Positions 40,956-49,947 of a stretch of 64,000 nt of DNA are shown in pieces. Within the stretch, counting starts at the first letter, position 1. Each line of letters starts with the position of its first letter. Source of the stretch: Sphingomonadales bacterium. GTDB lineage: Bacteria > Pseudomonadota > Alphaproteobacteria > Sphingomonadales > Sphingomonadaceae. Under the pieces are notes generated by a model. That model saw nothing but the letters and a program-made list of their open reading frames with translations, ran no database searches and was not told the DNA's origin. The position numbers were made by a program, and so were the translations under genes. The stretch covers positions 124,001 to 188,000 of the forward strand of contig JAIXYT010000050.1 of assembly GCA_027490095.1 (NCBI GenBank). Direction: 5' to 3'.

Positions 40956-41300
40956 TCAATCGCGCACGATCTCGCGGGTGATGCTGCCCACGATTGCGGC
41001 CGAGCGCCGGGCCGAGCGGCGGGCGTCACGACGGTCGTAGTCCAGCCGCCGTTCGCAGTCATAATCGTAGCCGGTCGCGTAGAGGCACTCCTGATACCGC
41101 TGTTCGGCCTGATCGCGGGCGGCGGCGCTCGCGATGCTGCCGGCAACCGCACCTGCAATGATCCCGGCACGCCGGGCGTCGCGCCGGTTCTCGCGCCGCT
41201 CTTCCCAGTAATCATTGTCCCACCGGTCGCGCCGGGCCTCGGCCGCGGACGCGCCAAGCGTTGCCGCCACCATCGCAAGGACAATTGCCGGCCGGATCAT
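40956..41300 (-). CDS. small exported hypothetical protein with Arg/Asp-rich ends and Gly/Ala-zipper
   Basis: A 114-residue protein with a signal peptide (MIRPAIVLAMVAATLGASA), an Arg/Asp/Trp-rich block (RRDRWDNDYWEERR), a short Gly/Ala-rich segment (AGIIAGAVAGSIASAAA) like a glycine-zipper, and a Cys pair (ECLYATGYDYDCE). I do not recognise a named family. It overlaps the stop of the HdeA-like gene upstream by 4 bases and is therefore in one unit with it. Likely periplasmic or membrane-associated. Confidence 0.65.
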   Translation of the reverse strand: MIRPAIVLAMVAATLGASAAEARRDRWDNDYWEERRENRRDARRAGIIAGAVAGSIASAAARDQAEQRYQECLYATGYDYDCERRLDYDRRDARRSARRSAAIVGSITREIVRD

Positions 41301-41674
41301 TGCTGCATCACCTGCACGAGGCTTGCCTTGCCGTCGGGGCTCCTCGCCTTGCAGACTTCGACCAGCCGCACGATCTCGCTTTCCATCCAGGCCCGCGTCA
41401 GCGGCGGGGCAGCAGCGCCCTTGCTTCCAACCAGAAACCCATGGATCCAGTAGAGCCCGATCGCCACATCGTCCTGCGCCTCGATCGCCTGGCGCTGGCG
41501 CTCCTTAGAGGGGTTCTTACCCGGGTCGGCCACCCGCAGCGTCGCAATCATGTCGCCGCAGGTGACGTCCAGAGGACCGGCCGGCTCGGCGGCGAAGGCC
41601 GGGGTGATGGCAAGGGTCGCGAGCGCAGCGAGGAATGCGCCGGCTGCAAGGATTGCAGGCAGACTTCTGGGCAT
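41297..41674 (-). CDS. HdeA/HdeB-like small periplasmic protein
   Basis: A 125-residue protein with a signal peptide (1-29) and a small helical domain with one Cys near each end (Cys39 in VTCGDM, Cys108 in VEVCKA) and the central GLYWIHGFLVG. This two-cysteine layout is that of HdeA-like acid-stress chaperones, though the sequence is diverged. The ATG at 41674 gives the signal peptide directly. It lies upstream of, and overlaps, the Gly-zipper protein gene. The acid-chaperone role is inferred from fold resemblance only. Confidence 0.6.
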   Translation of the reverse strand: MPRSLPAILAAGAFLAALATLAITPAFAAEPAGPLDVTCGDMIATLRVADPGKNPSKERQRQAIEAQDDVAIGLYWIHGFLVGSKGAAAPPLTRAWMESEIVRLVEVCKARSPDGKASLVQVMQQ

Positions 41675-41776
41675 CGTCGATCCTCTCGTTCCAGGGCGGC
41701 GCATCGGCGCTCCGCCGCGATCGACCCTGCATGACCCATTTCCGCCAGACGGACTGTTTCCCAGGTCACATTCCGG

Positions 41777-43060
41777 TCACGGCTGCCGGACAGGGTCGGC
41801 CTCTCCGTTGAACCGCGCCAAATCGAGCTCGCCTTCATGCCGCGCGACTACGGTCGCGACCGCGAGATCCGACGTCACGTTGGGCACGGTGCGGATCATG
41901 TCGAGCGGCCGGTCGAACGGCAGCACGAAGGCGACGATCAGCGCCGCCTGCTCAGGCGGGATCCCGATGGACGCCAGAATGCCCGCGATCAGGAACAAGG
42001 ATGAGCCCGGGATCGGCGCGGTGCCCAGCGCGACCGTCATCGTCACCACCGCCATCAGCAGCAGCTGTGCGGGGCTCAGCGCCACGCCGAAGGCCTGAAG
42101 CCCGAACAGGCAGAGGATCGCCATGTACATGGCCGTCCCGTCCATGCTCATGCTGGCGCCCAGCGGCAGCACGGTCGAGACGACGGGCTTGCCGATGCCC
42201 ATCCGGTCGCTTGCCACCTGCATCACCACCGGCAGCGTCGCCGAGGATGACGCCGTGGAAAAGCCCATCAGCATCGCTTCCGACGCGTTGCGGAAAAAGC
42301 GCAACGGCGACAACCGTGCGCCGAACCGCACCAGCCCGGCGTGCACGACACCAAGCTGCACCGACACGCCGATCACCACACACAGCGCGATCTTCAGGAT
42401 CGACAGGAACGCGGCAAACCCGTCCGTCCCCACCGCGATCGCGATCAGCGCGAAGACAGCAAAGGGCGCGAGCTCCATCACGAGCCCCACCAGCTTCAGG
42501 AACACGGCGGCCGCCGCATCGAACAGCTTGACCAGCGGCTGCGCCTCCTCCCCGGCCAGGATGCAGCCCACGCCCACCAAGATGGCAAGGAAGATCACCG
42601 ACAGCATGGCGCCCTTCGCCAGCGCGTCGACCGGATTCACGGGCACGATCTCCAGCAGCTGGCGGCCGAAGCCCGGGGCCTCGGCCGAGGGCGGCGGGGC
42701 GTCCAGCGCCAGCACGACACCGACGCCCGGCTGGATCAGCATGGCAACCGCAATCCCGATGCCGACGGCGCACGCGGTCGTGAACAGATAGAGAAGCAGC
42801 GTCCGAATGCCGATGCTGCCCAGCCGGCGCGGGTCGCCCAGGCCCGCAAGCCCCGACACCACGACCGACAGCACCAGCGGCACCACCAGCATGCGGATGA
42901 GGCGCAGGAACAGCTCCCCCATCCAGGCAAGCGCCAGCATCGCCTCCCCGAACAGCAGGCCGGCCGCAGTCCCCAGCAGAAGGGCCGCAAAGATGCGCTT
43001 CCACAGCGCAAACCCTGTCCAGTATCGCGCGACAAGGCTCCGGTCGGTGTCGGATGTCAT
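41777..43060 (-). CDS. dicarboxylate/amino acid:cation symporter (DAACS family)
   Basis: A 427-residue inner-membrane transporter of the GltP/DctA family. It has eight or more helices plus the re-entrant hairpins, with the serine-rich HP1 motif STASSSATLP (near residue 268) and the MDGTA motif (near 306) that forms part of the substrate and sodium site. It should import glutamate, aspartate or C4-dicarboxylates with Na+ or H+. It is 44 bases downstream of the cupin gene on the same strand, so cotranscription is possible. Substrate preference cannot be read from sequence. Confidence 0.92.
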   Translation of the reverse strand: MTSDTDRSLVARYWTGFALWKRIFAALLLGTAAGLLFGEAMLALAWMGELFLRLIRMLVVPLVLSVVVSGLAGLGDPRRLGSIGIRTLLLYLFTTACAVGIGIAVAMLIQPGVGVVLALDAPPPSAEAPGFGRQLLEIVPVNPVDALAKGAMLSVIFLAILVGVGCILAGEEAQPLVKLFDAAAAVFLKLVGLVMELAPFAVFALIAIAVGTDGFAAFLSILKIALCVVIGVSVQLGVVHAGLVRFGARLSPLRFFRNASEAMLMGFSTASSSATLPVVMQVASDRMGIGKPVVSTVLPLGASMSMDGTAMYMAILCLFGLQAFGVALSPAQLLLMAVVTMTVALGTAPIPGSSLFLIAGILASIGIPPEQAALIVAFVLPFDRPLDMIRTVPNVTSDLAVATVVARHEGELDLARFNGEADPVRQP

Positions 43061-43104
43061 CGCGCCTTGTTGGCAGGCGCGGGCCCGCTGGGGAAGCCCC
43101 GGGG

Positions 43105-44160
43105 CTAGAGCTCGCCCTCGGACATGTAGAAGCCTGCGAAATCATTGTCCCAGACGAAGTTGGTGAAGCTCATGCCCACCGTCAGGCTGAGCCCCGTCAC
43201 ATGGTGCCACCACCCGACCGGGATGAAGAGGATGTCGCCGGGCCCGATGTCCACGGTCAGCACGCGCGCCCTCTCGGCCTCGGGCACGGCCGACAGCGTC
43301 GCATCGGCGCCGAACCGGCTGAAGCAGTGCCGGTGGTTCTGCATGCGGTGCGTCTCGGCCGGGCTGGCCAGCGCGACCCGCTTCGTGCCCACCATGTTCA
43401 CCAGCAGGTTCTGCGTCAGATCATGGTGCCAGGGCGTCACCGTGCCCTTCGGCCCCATCCAGAAGAAGCCGTCCCCCAGCCGGCCCGGGCCCAGATAGCC
43501 GGGCAGCTCGCCCACATCCGCCCACAACATCCCCAGCGCCTTGCGGTTCAGTCCGCCGTTGTTGGCCGTCACGTAGAAGTCGTTGGTCTCCCGGTCCTCG
43601 GCCAGCAGGGCCAGCACCTCGCGCCAGCGCATCCGCTTCTTGTGGGCGATGGAGTTCAGCTCGAATTCCGGGTCGGCCTCGCGGCCCCACTGCACCTCGA
43701 TCTCCGGGTCGCCCAGCCGCGCCAGCCGCTCCAGGCTCCACTGCCTGCCGGGCCAATGGTCGGTGAGCCCGGTCAGGACCACGGGGGTGAGGGTCGTGTA
43801 ATGGTCGCGGAAGAAATCCTCCGCCGACAGGCCATGCCGGCGCTGCACCGCGGCCGGCTGCAGGCGCTCCAGCTTCGCGCGTGCCTCCAGCAGCCAGTCG
43901 CGCTTGGCAAGCCGGGCGCGCAGCTGTGACGCGGCCCGGAAATAGGGATGGGCCTCGATGGCCGCGAGCTCGTCGCGCACGGCCGCGAGCGGCGCACCCG
44001 CCTTCACGAGGGCGGCCAGCACTGCCTCGGGCAACTCTCCGGCGAGAAGCCGGACAGCCATCTCCTGGCGCTGCGCATCGTCGAGGGCTGCCGGCCGCTG
44101 CCGGATGCCGAGGGCGCGCATCGGATCATCGGCGCGGAAGGACTTGCGGGCATCGAGCAT
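43105..44160 (-). CDS. JmjC-like cupin (cupin_8) protein, putative 2-oxoglutarate/Fe(II) hydroxylase
   Basis: A 351-residue protein with a helical N-terminal domain (about 1-110) and a JmjC-like cupin domain. Iron ligands are visible as HHD in TPWHHDLTQN (near residue 244) and a distal His in GWWHHVTG (near 317), so a 2-oxoglutarate- and Fe(II)-dependent hydroxylase is likely. Related bacterial proteins hydroxylate amino-acid side chains of proteins or small molecules, but many are uncharacterised. It precedes a DAACS transporter. The target is unknown. Confidence 0.8.
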   Translation of the reverse strand: MLDARKSFRADDPMRALGIRQRPAALDDAQRQEMAVRLLAGELPEAVLAALVKAGAPLAAVRDELAAIEAHPYFRAASQLRARLAKRDWLLEARAKLERLQPAAVQRRHGLSAEDFFRDHYTTLTPVVLTGLTDHWPGRQWSLERLARLGDPEIEVQWGREADPEFELNSIAHKKRMRWREVLALLAEDRETNDFYVTANNGGLNRKALGMLWADVGELPGYLGPGRLGDGFFWMGPKGTVTPWHHDLTQNLLVNMVGTKRVALASPAETHRMQNHRHCFSRFGADATLSAVPEAERARVLTVDIGPGDILFIPVGWWHHVTGLSLTVGMSFTNFVWDNDFAGFYMSEGEL

Positions 44161-44286
44161 GCGGCCGTCCGATTAGGACAGTTTCGTGACAGTCGTGAGT
44201 CAGCGCGGCTGCCGCGCTGGCAGAAGCAGGCGCGGGCAGCGATTTCTGGCGCCATGCGCCATGGCCTCAACCACCCCCCTCTCGGC

Positions 44287-45465
44287 TCAGGCAATCCCGG
44301 GCATGATCCGCTTCATGAACTCGTCGAACATCGGGACGGTGAAGGCCGTGTCGCCGTGGGCCGGCGAATAGAGCATCCCCTTCTTGATCAGGCTGTTCCG
44401 GATGGGGGCCAGCTGCGTCACCTGCTTGCCCAGCACTTCGGCGATGTCGCCCGACCGGTGTGGCCCCGGCCCCAGCTCCGCCATTGCCCGCACATAGCGC
44501 TTCTCGGTCGGGGTCAGCCGGTCGAACCGCACCCGAAAGAAGCTGGCGTCGAGCTCGGCAAGCGCGGTGATCGTGGCATTCTCCACGTCCTGCAGCGTGA
44601 TCGGCGACGCAAAGGCGAGATCCCAGGCGTGCTTGCCCCACTCCTGCAGGAAATAGGGATAGCCCTGGGTCTGGGCGATGATCGCCTTCACCGCCGGCCC
44701 TTCGATCTCCTCCCCCTCGCGCTCGATGGGCAGCACGATCGCATTGTGCGCTGCGCCCGGGTCCAGCCGCGCCACCTCCACGAACTCGAACAGGCGCTCG
44801 GCATAGCTCTTGGCGCGGCCCATCTGCCCCAGCAGCTGCGGCAGGCCGGCTGCCACCATCGCAACCGGCAGCTGCGCCTGCGCAACGCCATGCAGCGCCG
44901 CGATCAGCGCCGCCATCTCGGCCTCGCGGACATACTGGATCTCGTCGATCGCCAGGATCACGGCCGTGTCACGCTCCCTTGCCGCCTCGCCCACCGCCAT
45001 CAGCAGCTCGGTGAGGTCGACCTCGAGATCACCGGAATCCGCCACCCCCTTCTCGGGCTCCACGTCGAGCGTGACCTCGATGTCCGAGTAGCTGACCTTC
45101 AGCTTCGCAAAGCTCGCCAGCGCGCGAAGCGCCTTCCGCGCCCCCAGCTTGGCGGATTCCAGCCGGTCGAGCTTCAGCAGCAGCGCCCGCAGCGGGGCCG
45201 CCAGCAGCGCGGGCAGCGATCGCCCCTCCGGCGCCTCGATCCGGACGGCATGCAGGCCGCGCGCCTCCGCATCCTGGCGGATCTTGCCCAGCAGAACGGT
45301 CTTTCCCGTACCCCTGAGGCCATGGAGAATGAAGCTGCGCGCAGGGCGCCCTTGCGCGATGCGGTCGAGCGCGACAGCCGCGCGCTCGATCATCTCGTCG
45401 CGGCCGGCAAGTTCCGGCGGCCGGGTGCCGGCACCGGGCGCGAACGGGTTTCTCACGGGATCCAT
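44287..45465 (-). CDS. AAA ATPase with C-terminal winged-helix-like domain
   Basis: A 392-residue STAND/Orc-like AAA ATPase. Walker A is GLRGTGKT (49-56) and Walker B is VILAIDEIQY (near 165-174). The last 80 residues (LTPTEKRYVRAMAELG, then a GDIAEVLGK helix and IRNSLIKKGML) look like a winged helix. The order resembles archaeal-type ATPases related to Orc1/Cdc6, but a replication role in bacteria is unlikely. No transposition or defence partners are adjacent. It is divergent from the antiporter gene across an AT-rich 90-base region. The function is open. Confidence 0.75.
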   Translation of the reverse strand: MDPVRNPFAPGAGTRPPELAGRDEMIERAAVALDRIAQGRPARSFILHGLRGTGKTVLLGKIRQDAEARGLHAVRIEAPEGRSLPALLAAPLRALLLKLDRLESAKLGARKALRALASFAKLKVSYSDIEVTLDVEPEKGVADSGDLEVDLTELLMAVGEAARERDTAVILAIDEIQYVREAEMAALIAALHGVAQAQLPVAMVAAGLPQLLGQMGRAKSYAERLFEFVEVARLDPGAAHNAIVLPIEREGEEIEGPAVKAIIAQTQGYPYFLQEWGKHAWDLAFASPITLQDVENATITALAELDASFFRVRFDRLTPTEKRYVRAMAELGPGPHRSGDIAEVLGKQVTQLAPIRNSLIKKGMLYSPAHGDTAFTVPMFDEFMKRIMPGIA

Positions 45466-45555
45466 ATCAACATTAGTCCATATTATTTCCTACAAGTAAA
45501 TCGTCGAAGATTGCTATGGATTGCCCTTTGCAGGCACATTGGCTAGCGCCCGCCC

Positions 45556-46845
45556 ATGCCGGCCGTCCTCGCCAACGAAGCCTATCTGGCAGCCGTGCTC
45601 GCCCAGCTGGCGGTGATCATCCTGGTCGGGCGGGCGATGAACCATCTGTTCGTCCGCCTCGGCCAGCCCGGCGCCGTGGGCGAGATCGTGGGCGGGCTGA
45701 TGCTGGGGCCCTCGCTGCTGGGGCTGCTGGCGCCGGAGTTCCACGCCGCCTTCTTCCCCAAGGAGACCGCGCGCACGCTGTTCGTGATCGGCCAGGTGGG
45801 CCTGATCCTGCTGATGTTCGAGATCGGCGCCGATTTCGAGTTCGGCCACCTGAAGGACCGGAAATACCGCAAGGCGGCGCTGCTGAACGCGACACTGTCG
45901 ATCCTGGTGCCCTTTGCGGCCGGTGTCGGTGTCGGGCTCCTCACCCACGCGCCGCTTGCTGCCGGCATCGACCGCACCATCTACACCCTGTTCTGCGGCG
46001 TCGCGCTGGCCATCACCGCGGTTCCGATCCTGGGCCGCATCCTGCGCGAATATGGGCTCAACCGCACGCCGGTGGGGGTGGTCGCGATCGCTTCGGCCGC
46101 CGTGAACGATGTCGTCGGCTGGCTCATCCTCGCCGGCATCTCGGCGCTTGCGCTCGCCACCCTTGGCGATGGCTTCTTCGCCTGGCGCATCGCCGCGCTC
46201 GCCCTCCTCGGCCTGTCCCTGCGCTTCGCGGTGGTGCCGCTCGTCGACCGCATGATGCTCTTCTGGGGCCCCGACATCGGCCAGGGCCGCATCCCGCACC
46301 CCTTCCTCGCCATCACCATCGCAGCCGCCTTCGCCTGCGCACTCGCGACAGAGGCGATCGGCATCTTCGCCATCTTCGGGGGCTTCGCGCTCGGCCTCGT
46401 CTACCACCGCCACCCGCCGTTCGTGGCCCTGTGGCGGGGCACCGTCGGCCAGTTCGTGCTGGTCTTCTTCCTGCCGATCTTCTTCACCCTCACGGGCCTC
46501 CGCACCGACATCTGGGGCCTCACGTCCGCAGAGCTGCCCTGGCTCGCCCTCATCCTCGCGGCCTCCATCCTCGCCAAGCTGCTTCCCTGCTATCTCGCCG
46601 GGCGCCTGTCGGGGTTCTCGAAGCCGGAAAGCTGGCTGCTAGGCGCGCTGATGAACACCCGCGCGCTGATGGAGCTGGTCGTCCTCAACATCGCCTATGA
46701 TCTCGGCTTCCTGCCGCCGGCGATGTTCACCATGCTGGTGCTGATGGCGGTTGTCACCACCATGATGACAGGCCCCCTGCTGCGGCTGATCCTGCCGCAC
46801 ATGGGGCATCCGCTGCCGGGCCCAGGGGCTGCGCGCGAGGCCTAG
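45556..46845 (+). CDS. cation:proton antiporter, CPA2 (Kef-type) family
   Basis: A 429-residue membrane protein with about 12 helices and the Na_H_exchanger fold: RLGQPGAVGEIVGGLMLGPS near the start and ASAAVNDVVGW around residues 180-190, with the conserved Asp in the fourth/fifth-helix crossing region. It lacks the C-terminal RCK/TrkA-N regulatory domain of full Kef proteins. It would exchange K+ or Na+ for protons. It ends 8 bases before the stop of the convergent MBL gene. Confidence 0.9.
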   Translation: MPAVLANEAYLAAVLAQLAVIILVGRAMNHLFVRLGQPGAVGEIVGGLMLGPSLLGLLAPEFHAAFFPKETARTLFVIGQVGLILLMFEIGADFEFGHLKDRKYRKAALLNATLSILVPFAAGVGVGLLTHAPLAAGIDRTIYTLFCGVALAITAVPILGRILREYGLNRTPVGVVAIASAAVNDVVGWLILAGISALALATLGDGFFAWRIAALALLGLSLRFAVVPLVDRMMLFWGPDIGQGRIPHPFLAITIAAAFACALATEAIGIFAIFGGFALGLVYHRHPPFVALWRGTVGQFVLVFFLPIFFTLTGLRTDIWGLTSAELPWLALILAASILAKLLPCYLAGRLSGFSKPESWLLGALMNTRALMELVVLNIAYDLGFLPPAMFTMLVLMAVVTTMMTGPLLRLILPHMGHPLPGPGAAREA

Positions 46846-46853
46846 GCCCCGAC

Positions 46854-47726
46854 TCAGGCCTCCGTGTAGCCGTCGGGCAGTTGCAGCGGCAGCGCCAGGC
46901 GCTTCAGCCCGCCGGCTCCCGAATCCGGCAGGCGGCCACCTTCCACATTCACCTGCAGCGAGGGCAGGAGCAGCCTGGGCACGGCGAGCGTCGCATCGCG
47001 CGCCTCGCGCATGCCGACAAAGGCTGCCTCGTCCACCCCGTCCTTCACATGGACATTCCGTGTCCGCTGCTCGGCAACGGTCGTCTCCCAGGCATAATGG
47101 TCGCGCCCCGGGGCCTTGTAGTCGTGGCACATGAACAGGCGCGTGTCCGGCGGCAGGTCCAGCAGGCGACGGATGGAGCGATAGAGGGTCGCCGCATCGC
47201 CGCCCGGAAAATCCGCCCGCGCGGTCCCATAATCGGGCATGAACAGCGTATCCCCCACGAACACCGCATCCCCGACCTTGTAGCTGATGCAGGCCGGCGT
47301 ATGCCCGGGTGTCGCGATCACTTCGATCTCGAGAGACCCCAGCGGCACCTTCGCCCCATCCTCCAGCAGCACGTCGAACCGCCCCTCGACCGGCTCGATC
47401 CCGAAGCGCGGGCGGAAGATCGCCTGCACCTCGCCGATCCGGGAACCGATGCCGATCTTCGCGCCCGTCTTCGCCTTCAGATAGCCAGCAGCCGACAGAT
47501 GGTCGGCATGGGCGTGCGTTTCCAGAATCCAGCGGACAGACAGCCCCTCGGCGCCGGCCGCTGCCAGAACGACATCGGCAGACGCCGTGCGGACCGCGCC
47601 AGACGGCTGGTCGAAATCGAGGACGGGATCGATGATGGCCGCAGTCCGCGTGTCCGGGTCCCACAGCAGATAGGTCACGGTGAAGGTCGGCTCATCGAAA
47701 AAGGCGCGGATCATTGGGGCAGACAT
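46854..47726 (-). CDS. MBL-fold hydrolase, persulfide dioxygenase (ETHE1/Blh)-like
   Basis: A 290-residue metallo-beta-lactamase-fold protein with the metal motif THAHADHL (His71, His73, Asp75, His76), TPGHT, VGDTLFMPDYGTARADFPGG and CHDY. The last two are typical of the ETHE1/Blh persulfide-dioxygenase group, which oxidises glutathione persulfide to sulfite. A TauE/SafE exporter is encoded divergently, a common pairing for exporting the sulfite formed. The shared promoter region holds an ATTAG-N6-CTAAT repeat like those bound by ArsR-type BigR repressors; no such regulator is encoded nearby. Confidence 0.88.
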   Translation of the reverse strand: MSAPMIRAFFDEPTFTVTYLLWDPDTRTAAIIDPVLDFDQPSGAVRTASADVVLAAAGAEGLSVRWILETHAHADHLSAAGYLKAKTGAKIGIGSRIGEVQAIFRPRFGIEPVEGRFDVLLEDGAKVPLGSLEIEVIATPGHTPACISYKVGDAVFVGDTLFMPDYGTARADFPGGDAATLYRSIRRLLDLPPDTRLFMCHDYKAPGRDHYAWETTVAEQRTRNVHVKDGVDEAAFVGMREARDATLAVPRLLLPSLQVNVEGGRLPDSGAGGLKRLALPLQLPDGYTEA

Positions 47727-47761
47727 CGGGCGTTCCTTGACTCACCGGGGACTGTCGCTAA

Positions 47762-47777
47762 ATTAGGAAAGTCTAAT
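47762..47777. promoter_or_regulatory. inverted repeat ATTAG-GAAAGT-CTAAT, candidate BigR-type operator
   Basis: Perfect 5-bp half sites with a 6-base spacer in the 94-base divergent region between the persulfide-dioxygenase-like gene and the TauE/SafE gene. Its AT-rich halves stand out in this genome. Confidence 0.55.
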
Positions 47778-47820
47778 GTAAAGGTCAAGCCATGGTCCCC
47801 GCCCGCCGGAACGTCCGCTG

Positions 47821-48624
47821 ATGCCGCTCGTCTGGGCAGCCGCGCTTGCCGCCGGCGCCGCGATCGGCCTGATCCTCGGCCTCGTCGGCGCCGGCGGATC
47901 GATCCTCGCGGTGCCGCTGCTGGTCTATGTGGTCGGCGTGCCCGATGCGCACGCGGCCATCGGCACGGCCGCCGTCGCCGTTTCGCTCTCGGCGCTGCTG
48001 GGGCTCGCCGGCCATGCCCGCGCCGGCACCGTCAAATGGAACTGCGCACTGGTGTTTGCAGCCGCAGGCAGCGTCGGCGCCTGGGCGGGAGCACAGGCCG
48101 GCAAGGCAACCGATCCGGATCTCCTCCTCGCACTCTTCGGCCTTCTGATGCTGGCTGTCGGCCTCTCGATGCTGCGCCCGCGCAAGGGCACGCCCGACCC
48201 CACCGTCCGCCTGACGCGCACCAGCGCCGGCCGGCTGCTCCCCCGCCTCGTTCCGCTGGGCCTCGCGACCGGCCTGTTCGCCGGCTTCTTCGGCATCGGC
48301 GGCGGCTTCCTGATCGTGCCGGCGCTGATGCTGGCAACCGCGATGCCGGTCGCCAACGCAGTCGGCACCTCGCTGGTGGTGGTCTTCGCGCTCGGCGCCA
48401 CCACGGCGGCCAGCTACGCGCTCGCAGGCCAGGTGGATTGGGGCCTCACCGCCCTCATGGTCGCCGGCGGCGCGGCCGGCGCGGCGGCCGGCATCGCGCT
48501 CGGCAAGCGGCTCGCGGGAACGAAAGACCTGCTCACCCGCCTGTTCGCCCTGCTGGTCATCGGAACCGGCCTCTATGTCAGCTGGACCGGCCTTCCCGCC
48601 CTCACCGCCCTGCTGTCAGCCTGA
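47821..48624 (+). CDS. TauE/SafE family sulfite/anion exporter
   Basis: A 267-residue membrane protein with about eight helices in two repeated halves, each carrying a Gly-rich loop (GLVGAGGSILAVPLLVYVVG and GFFGIGGGFLIVPALMLATA). That duplicated motif defines the TauE/SafE (DUF81) family, which exports sulfite or related sulfonates. Divergent pairing with an ETHE1-like MBL gene supports a sulfite-export role in sulfide or persulfide detoxification. Its last 23 bases overlap the end of the convergent sugar dehydrogenase gene. Confidence 0.9.
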   Translation: MPLVWAAALAAGAAIGLILGLVGAGGSILAVPLLVYVVGVPDAHAAIGTAAVAVSLSALLGLAGHARAGTVKWNCALVFAAAGSVGAWAGAQAGKATDPDLLLALFGLLMLAVGLSMLRPRKGTPDPTVRLTRTSAGRLLPRLVPLGLATGLFAGFFGIGGGFLIVPALMLATAMPVANAVGTSLVVVFALGATTAASYALAGQVDWGLTALMVAGGAAGAAAGIALGKRLAGTKDLLTRLFALLVIGTGLYVSWTGLPALTALLSA

Positions 48625-49783
48625 GGATCCGGCCCGCCTCCTCGTCGGTCAGCACATACAGGGCGCCGTCCGGCCCCACCGACACGTCGCGCACCCGGGC
48701 GCCGATCGCGATACGGCGTTCCGCGCTCGGCCCGCCTTGCGCGCCCACCCGGATCACCCGCACGTCCTTGCTCATCAGCCCGCCCGCCAGAACCGCCCCC
48801 TCCAGCGCGGGAAGCGCCTTGCCGCGATACACCGCAAGCCCCGACGGCGCGATCGAGGGCACCCACACCGAAACCGGATCGCGGAAACCGGGGCGCGAGC
48901 GCTCCTCGGTGATCGGTTTGCCCGAATACTCCACGCTGTAGGTGACGAGCGGCCAGCCATGGTTGCCACCGCCGACGATCCGGTTCAGCTCGTCACCCCC
49001 CTTGGCGCCATGCTCGGTCGCCCACACAGTCCCCGTCTTCGGGTCCCGCGCAAGGCCCTGGATGTTGCGGTGCCCCATGCTCCACAGCCGCGGGTCCCAG
49101 CCCTTCGCCGGGTCGGCGACCCCCGGGTTGCCCTTCGCCGGCGTGCCATCGGCGTTCAGGCGCAGCACCTTGCCGAAATAGGCCTTCGGGTTCTGGGCAT
49201 TGTTGCGGATATTCTCGCCGTTCAGCTGGATGTTCGGGTTGCCGCCGTCCCCCACGCTCATCAGCAGCGTGCCGTCCGGCAGCCAGACGAGCCTCGATCC
49301 GAAATGCGCCCCGCCGGTCTTCGCAGTCGGGTTGCGGAACAGCTCCGACACTTCCCTAAGCTCCGTGCCCACAAGCCGCCCCCGGCTCAGCGCCGTCATG
49401 TTCGCCTTCGGGTCACCGACTGCCTGGGTCAGATACACCAGCCCGTTCTTCGCGAAATCCGGGTGCAGCTCCACGTCCAGCAGCCCGCCCTGCCCCACGG
49501 TCGCAACCGCGGGCACGCCCGAAACGGTCGCCACCGTCTTGCCGGCCCGGTCCAGGATCTTCAGCGCGCCACCCTTCTCCGTCACCAGCGCCCGGCCATC
49601 CGGCAGCCAGGCGATGCTCCACGGAAAGGCAAGCCCCGTTGCCCAGGTCGCCTGCACGATCCCCGGTTCGGCCGGCACCTCGAAGGCGATGATCGGCGGG
49701 CCACCGGCCGCCGGCTGCGCCTGCCCGCAGGCGGCCGAGGCCACCCCCACTCCCATCAGGATCCGTGCCGCCATTGCCCGCAT
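48602..49783 (-). CDS. PQQ-dependent sugar dehydrogenase-like lipoprotein (YliI/Gdh-B type)
   Basis: A 393-residue protein with a lipoprotein signal (SAAC, Cys19) and a six-bladed beta-propeller of the soluble aldose dehydrogenase family. Recognisable pieces are TGLAFPWSIAWLPDGRALVTE, GQGGLLDVELHPDF, SVGDGGN and EHGAKGGDELNRI, the last carrying PQQ/calcium-site residues. It oxidises sugars in the periplasm using PQQ, if the cell makes or imports it. The ATG at 49783 has GGGAGAG upstream; longer frames lack a signal. It overlaps the convergent TauE gene by 23 bases. Confidence 0.9.
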   Translation of the reverse strand: MRAMAARILMGVGVASAACGQAQPAAGGPPIIAFEVPAEPGIVQATWATGLAFPWSIAWLPDGRALVTEKGGALKILDRAGKTVATVSGVPAVATVGQGGLLDVELHPDFAKNGLVYLTQAVGDPKANMTALSRGRLVGTELREVSELFRNPTAKTGGAHFGSRLVWLPDGTLLMSVGDGGNPNIQLNGENIRNNAQNPKAYFGKVLRLNADGTPAKGNPGVADPAKGWDPRLWSMGHRNIQGLARDPKTGTVWATEHGAKGGDELNRIVGGGNHGWPLVTYSVEYSGKPITEERSRPGFRDPVSVWVPSIAPSGLAVYRGKALPALEGAVLAGGLMSKDVRVIRVGAQGGPSAERRIAIGARVRDVSVGPDGALYVLTDEEAGRILRLTAGR

Positions 49784-49947
49784 GTCGCTCTCCCGCAGCC
49801 GCTTCGGTCGTGCATCTGGAAGCTTCCCCGGCGCCGTGCAAGCCCGCTGCACGGCGAACCCCGGCGCCCCCACCCAAATGCCTCGCTTCCACCGCGCACT
49901 TCCCCTATCCTCGCGCCACACCGGGGACGAGGGAAGAGGGGCAGGCC

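Noticed and set aside
44287-45465. TnsC/IstB-like transposition ATPase, which would have supplied an enzyme for the repeat-bounded segments
   Set aside because: No transposase gene beside it, no inverted repeats of family B at its borders, and domain order is more like Orc/STAND ATPases.
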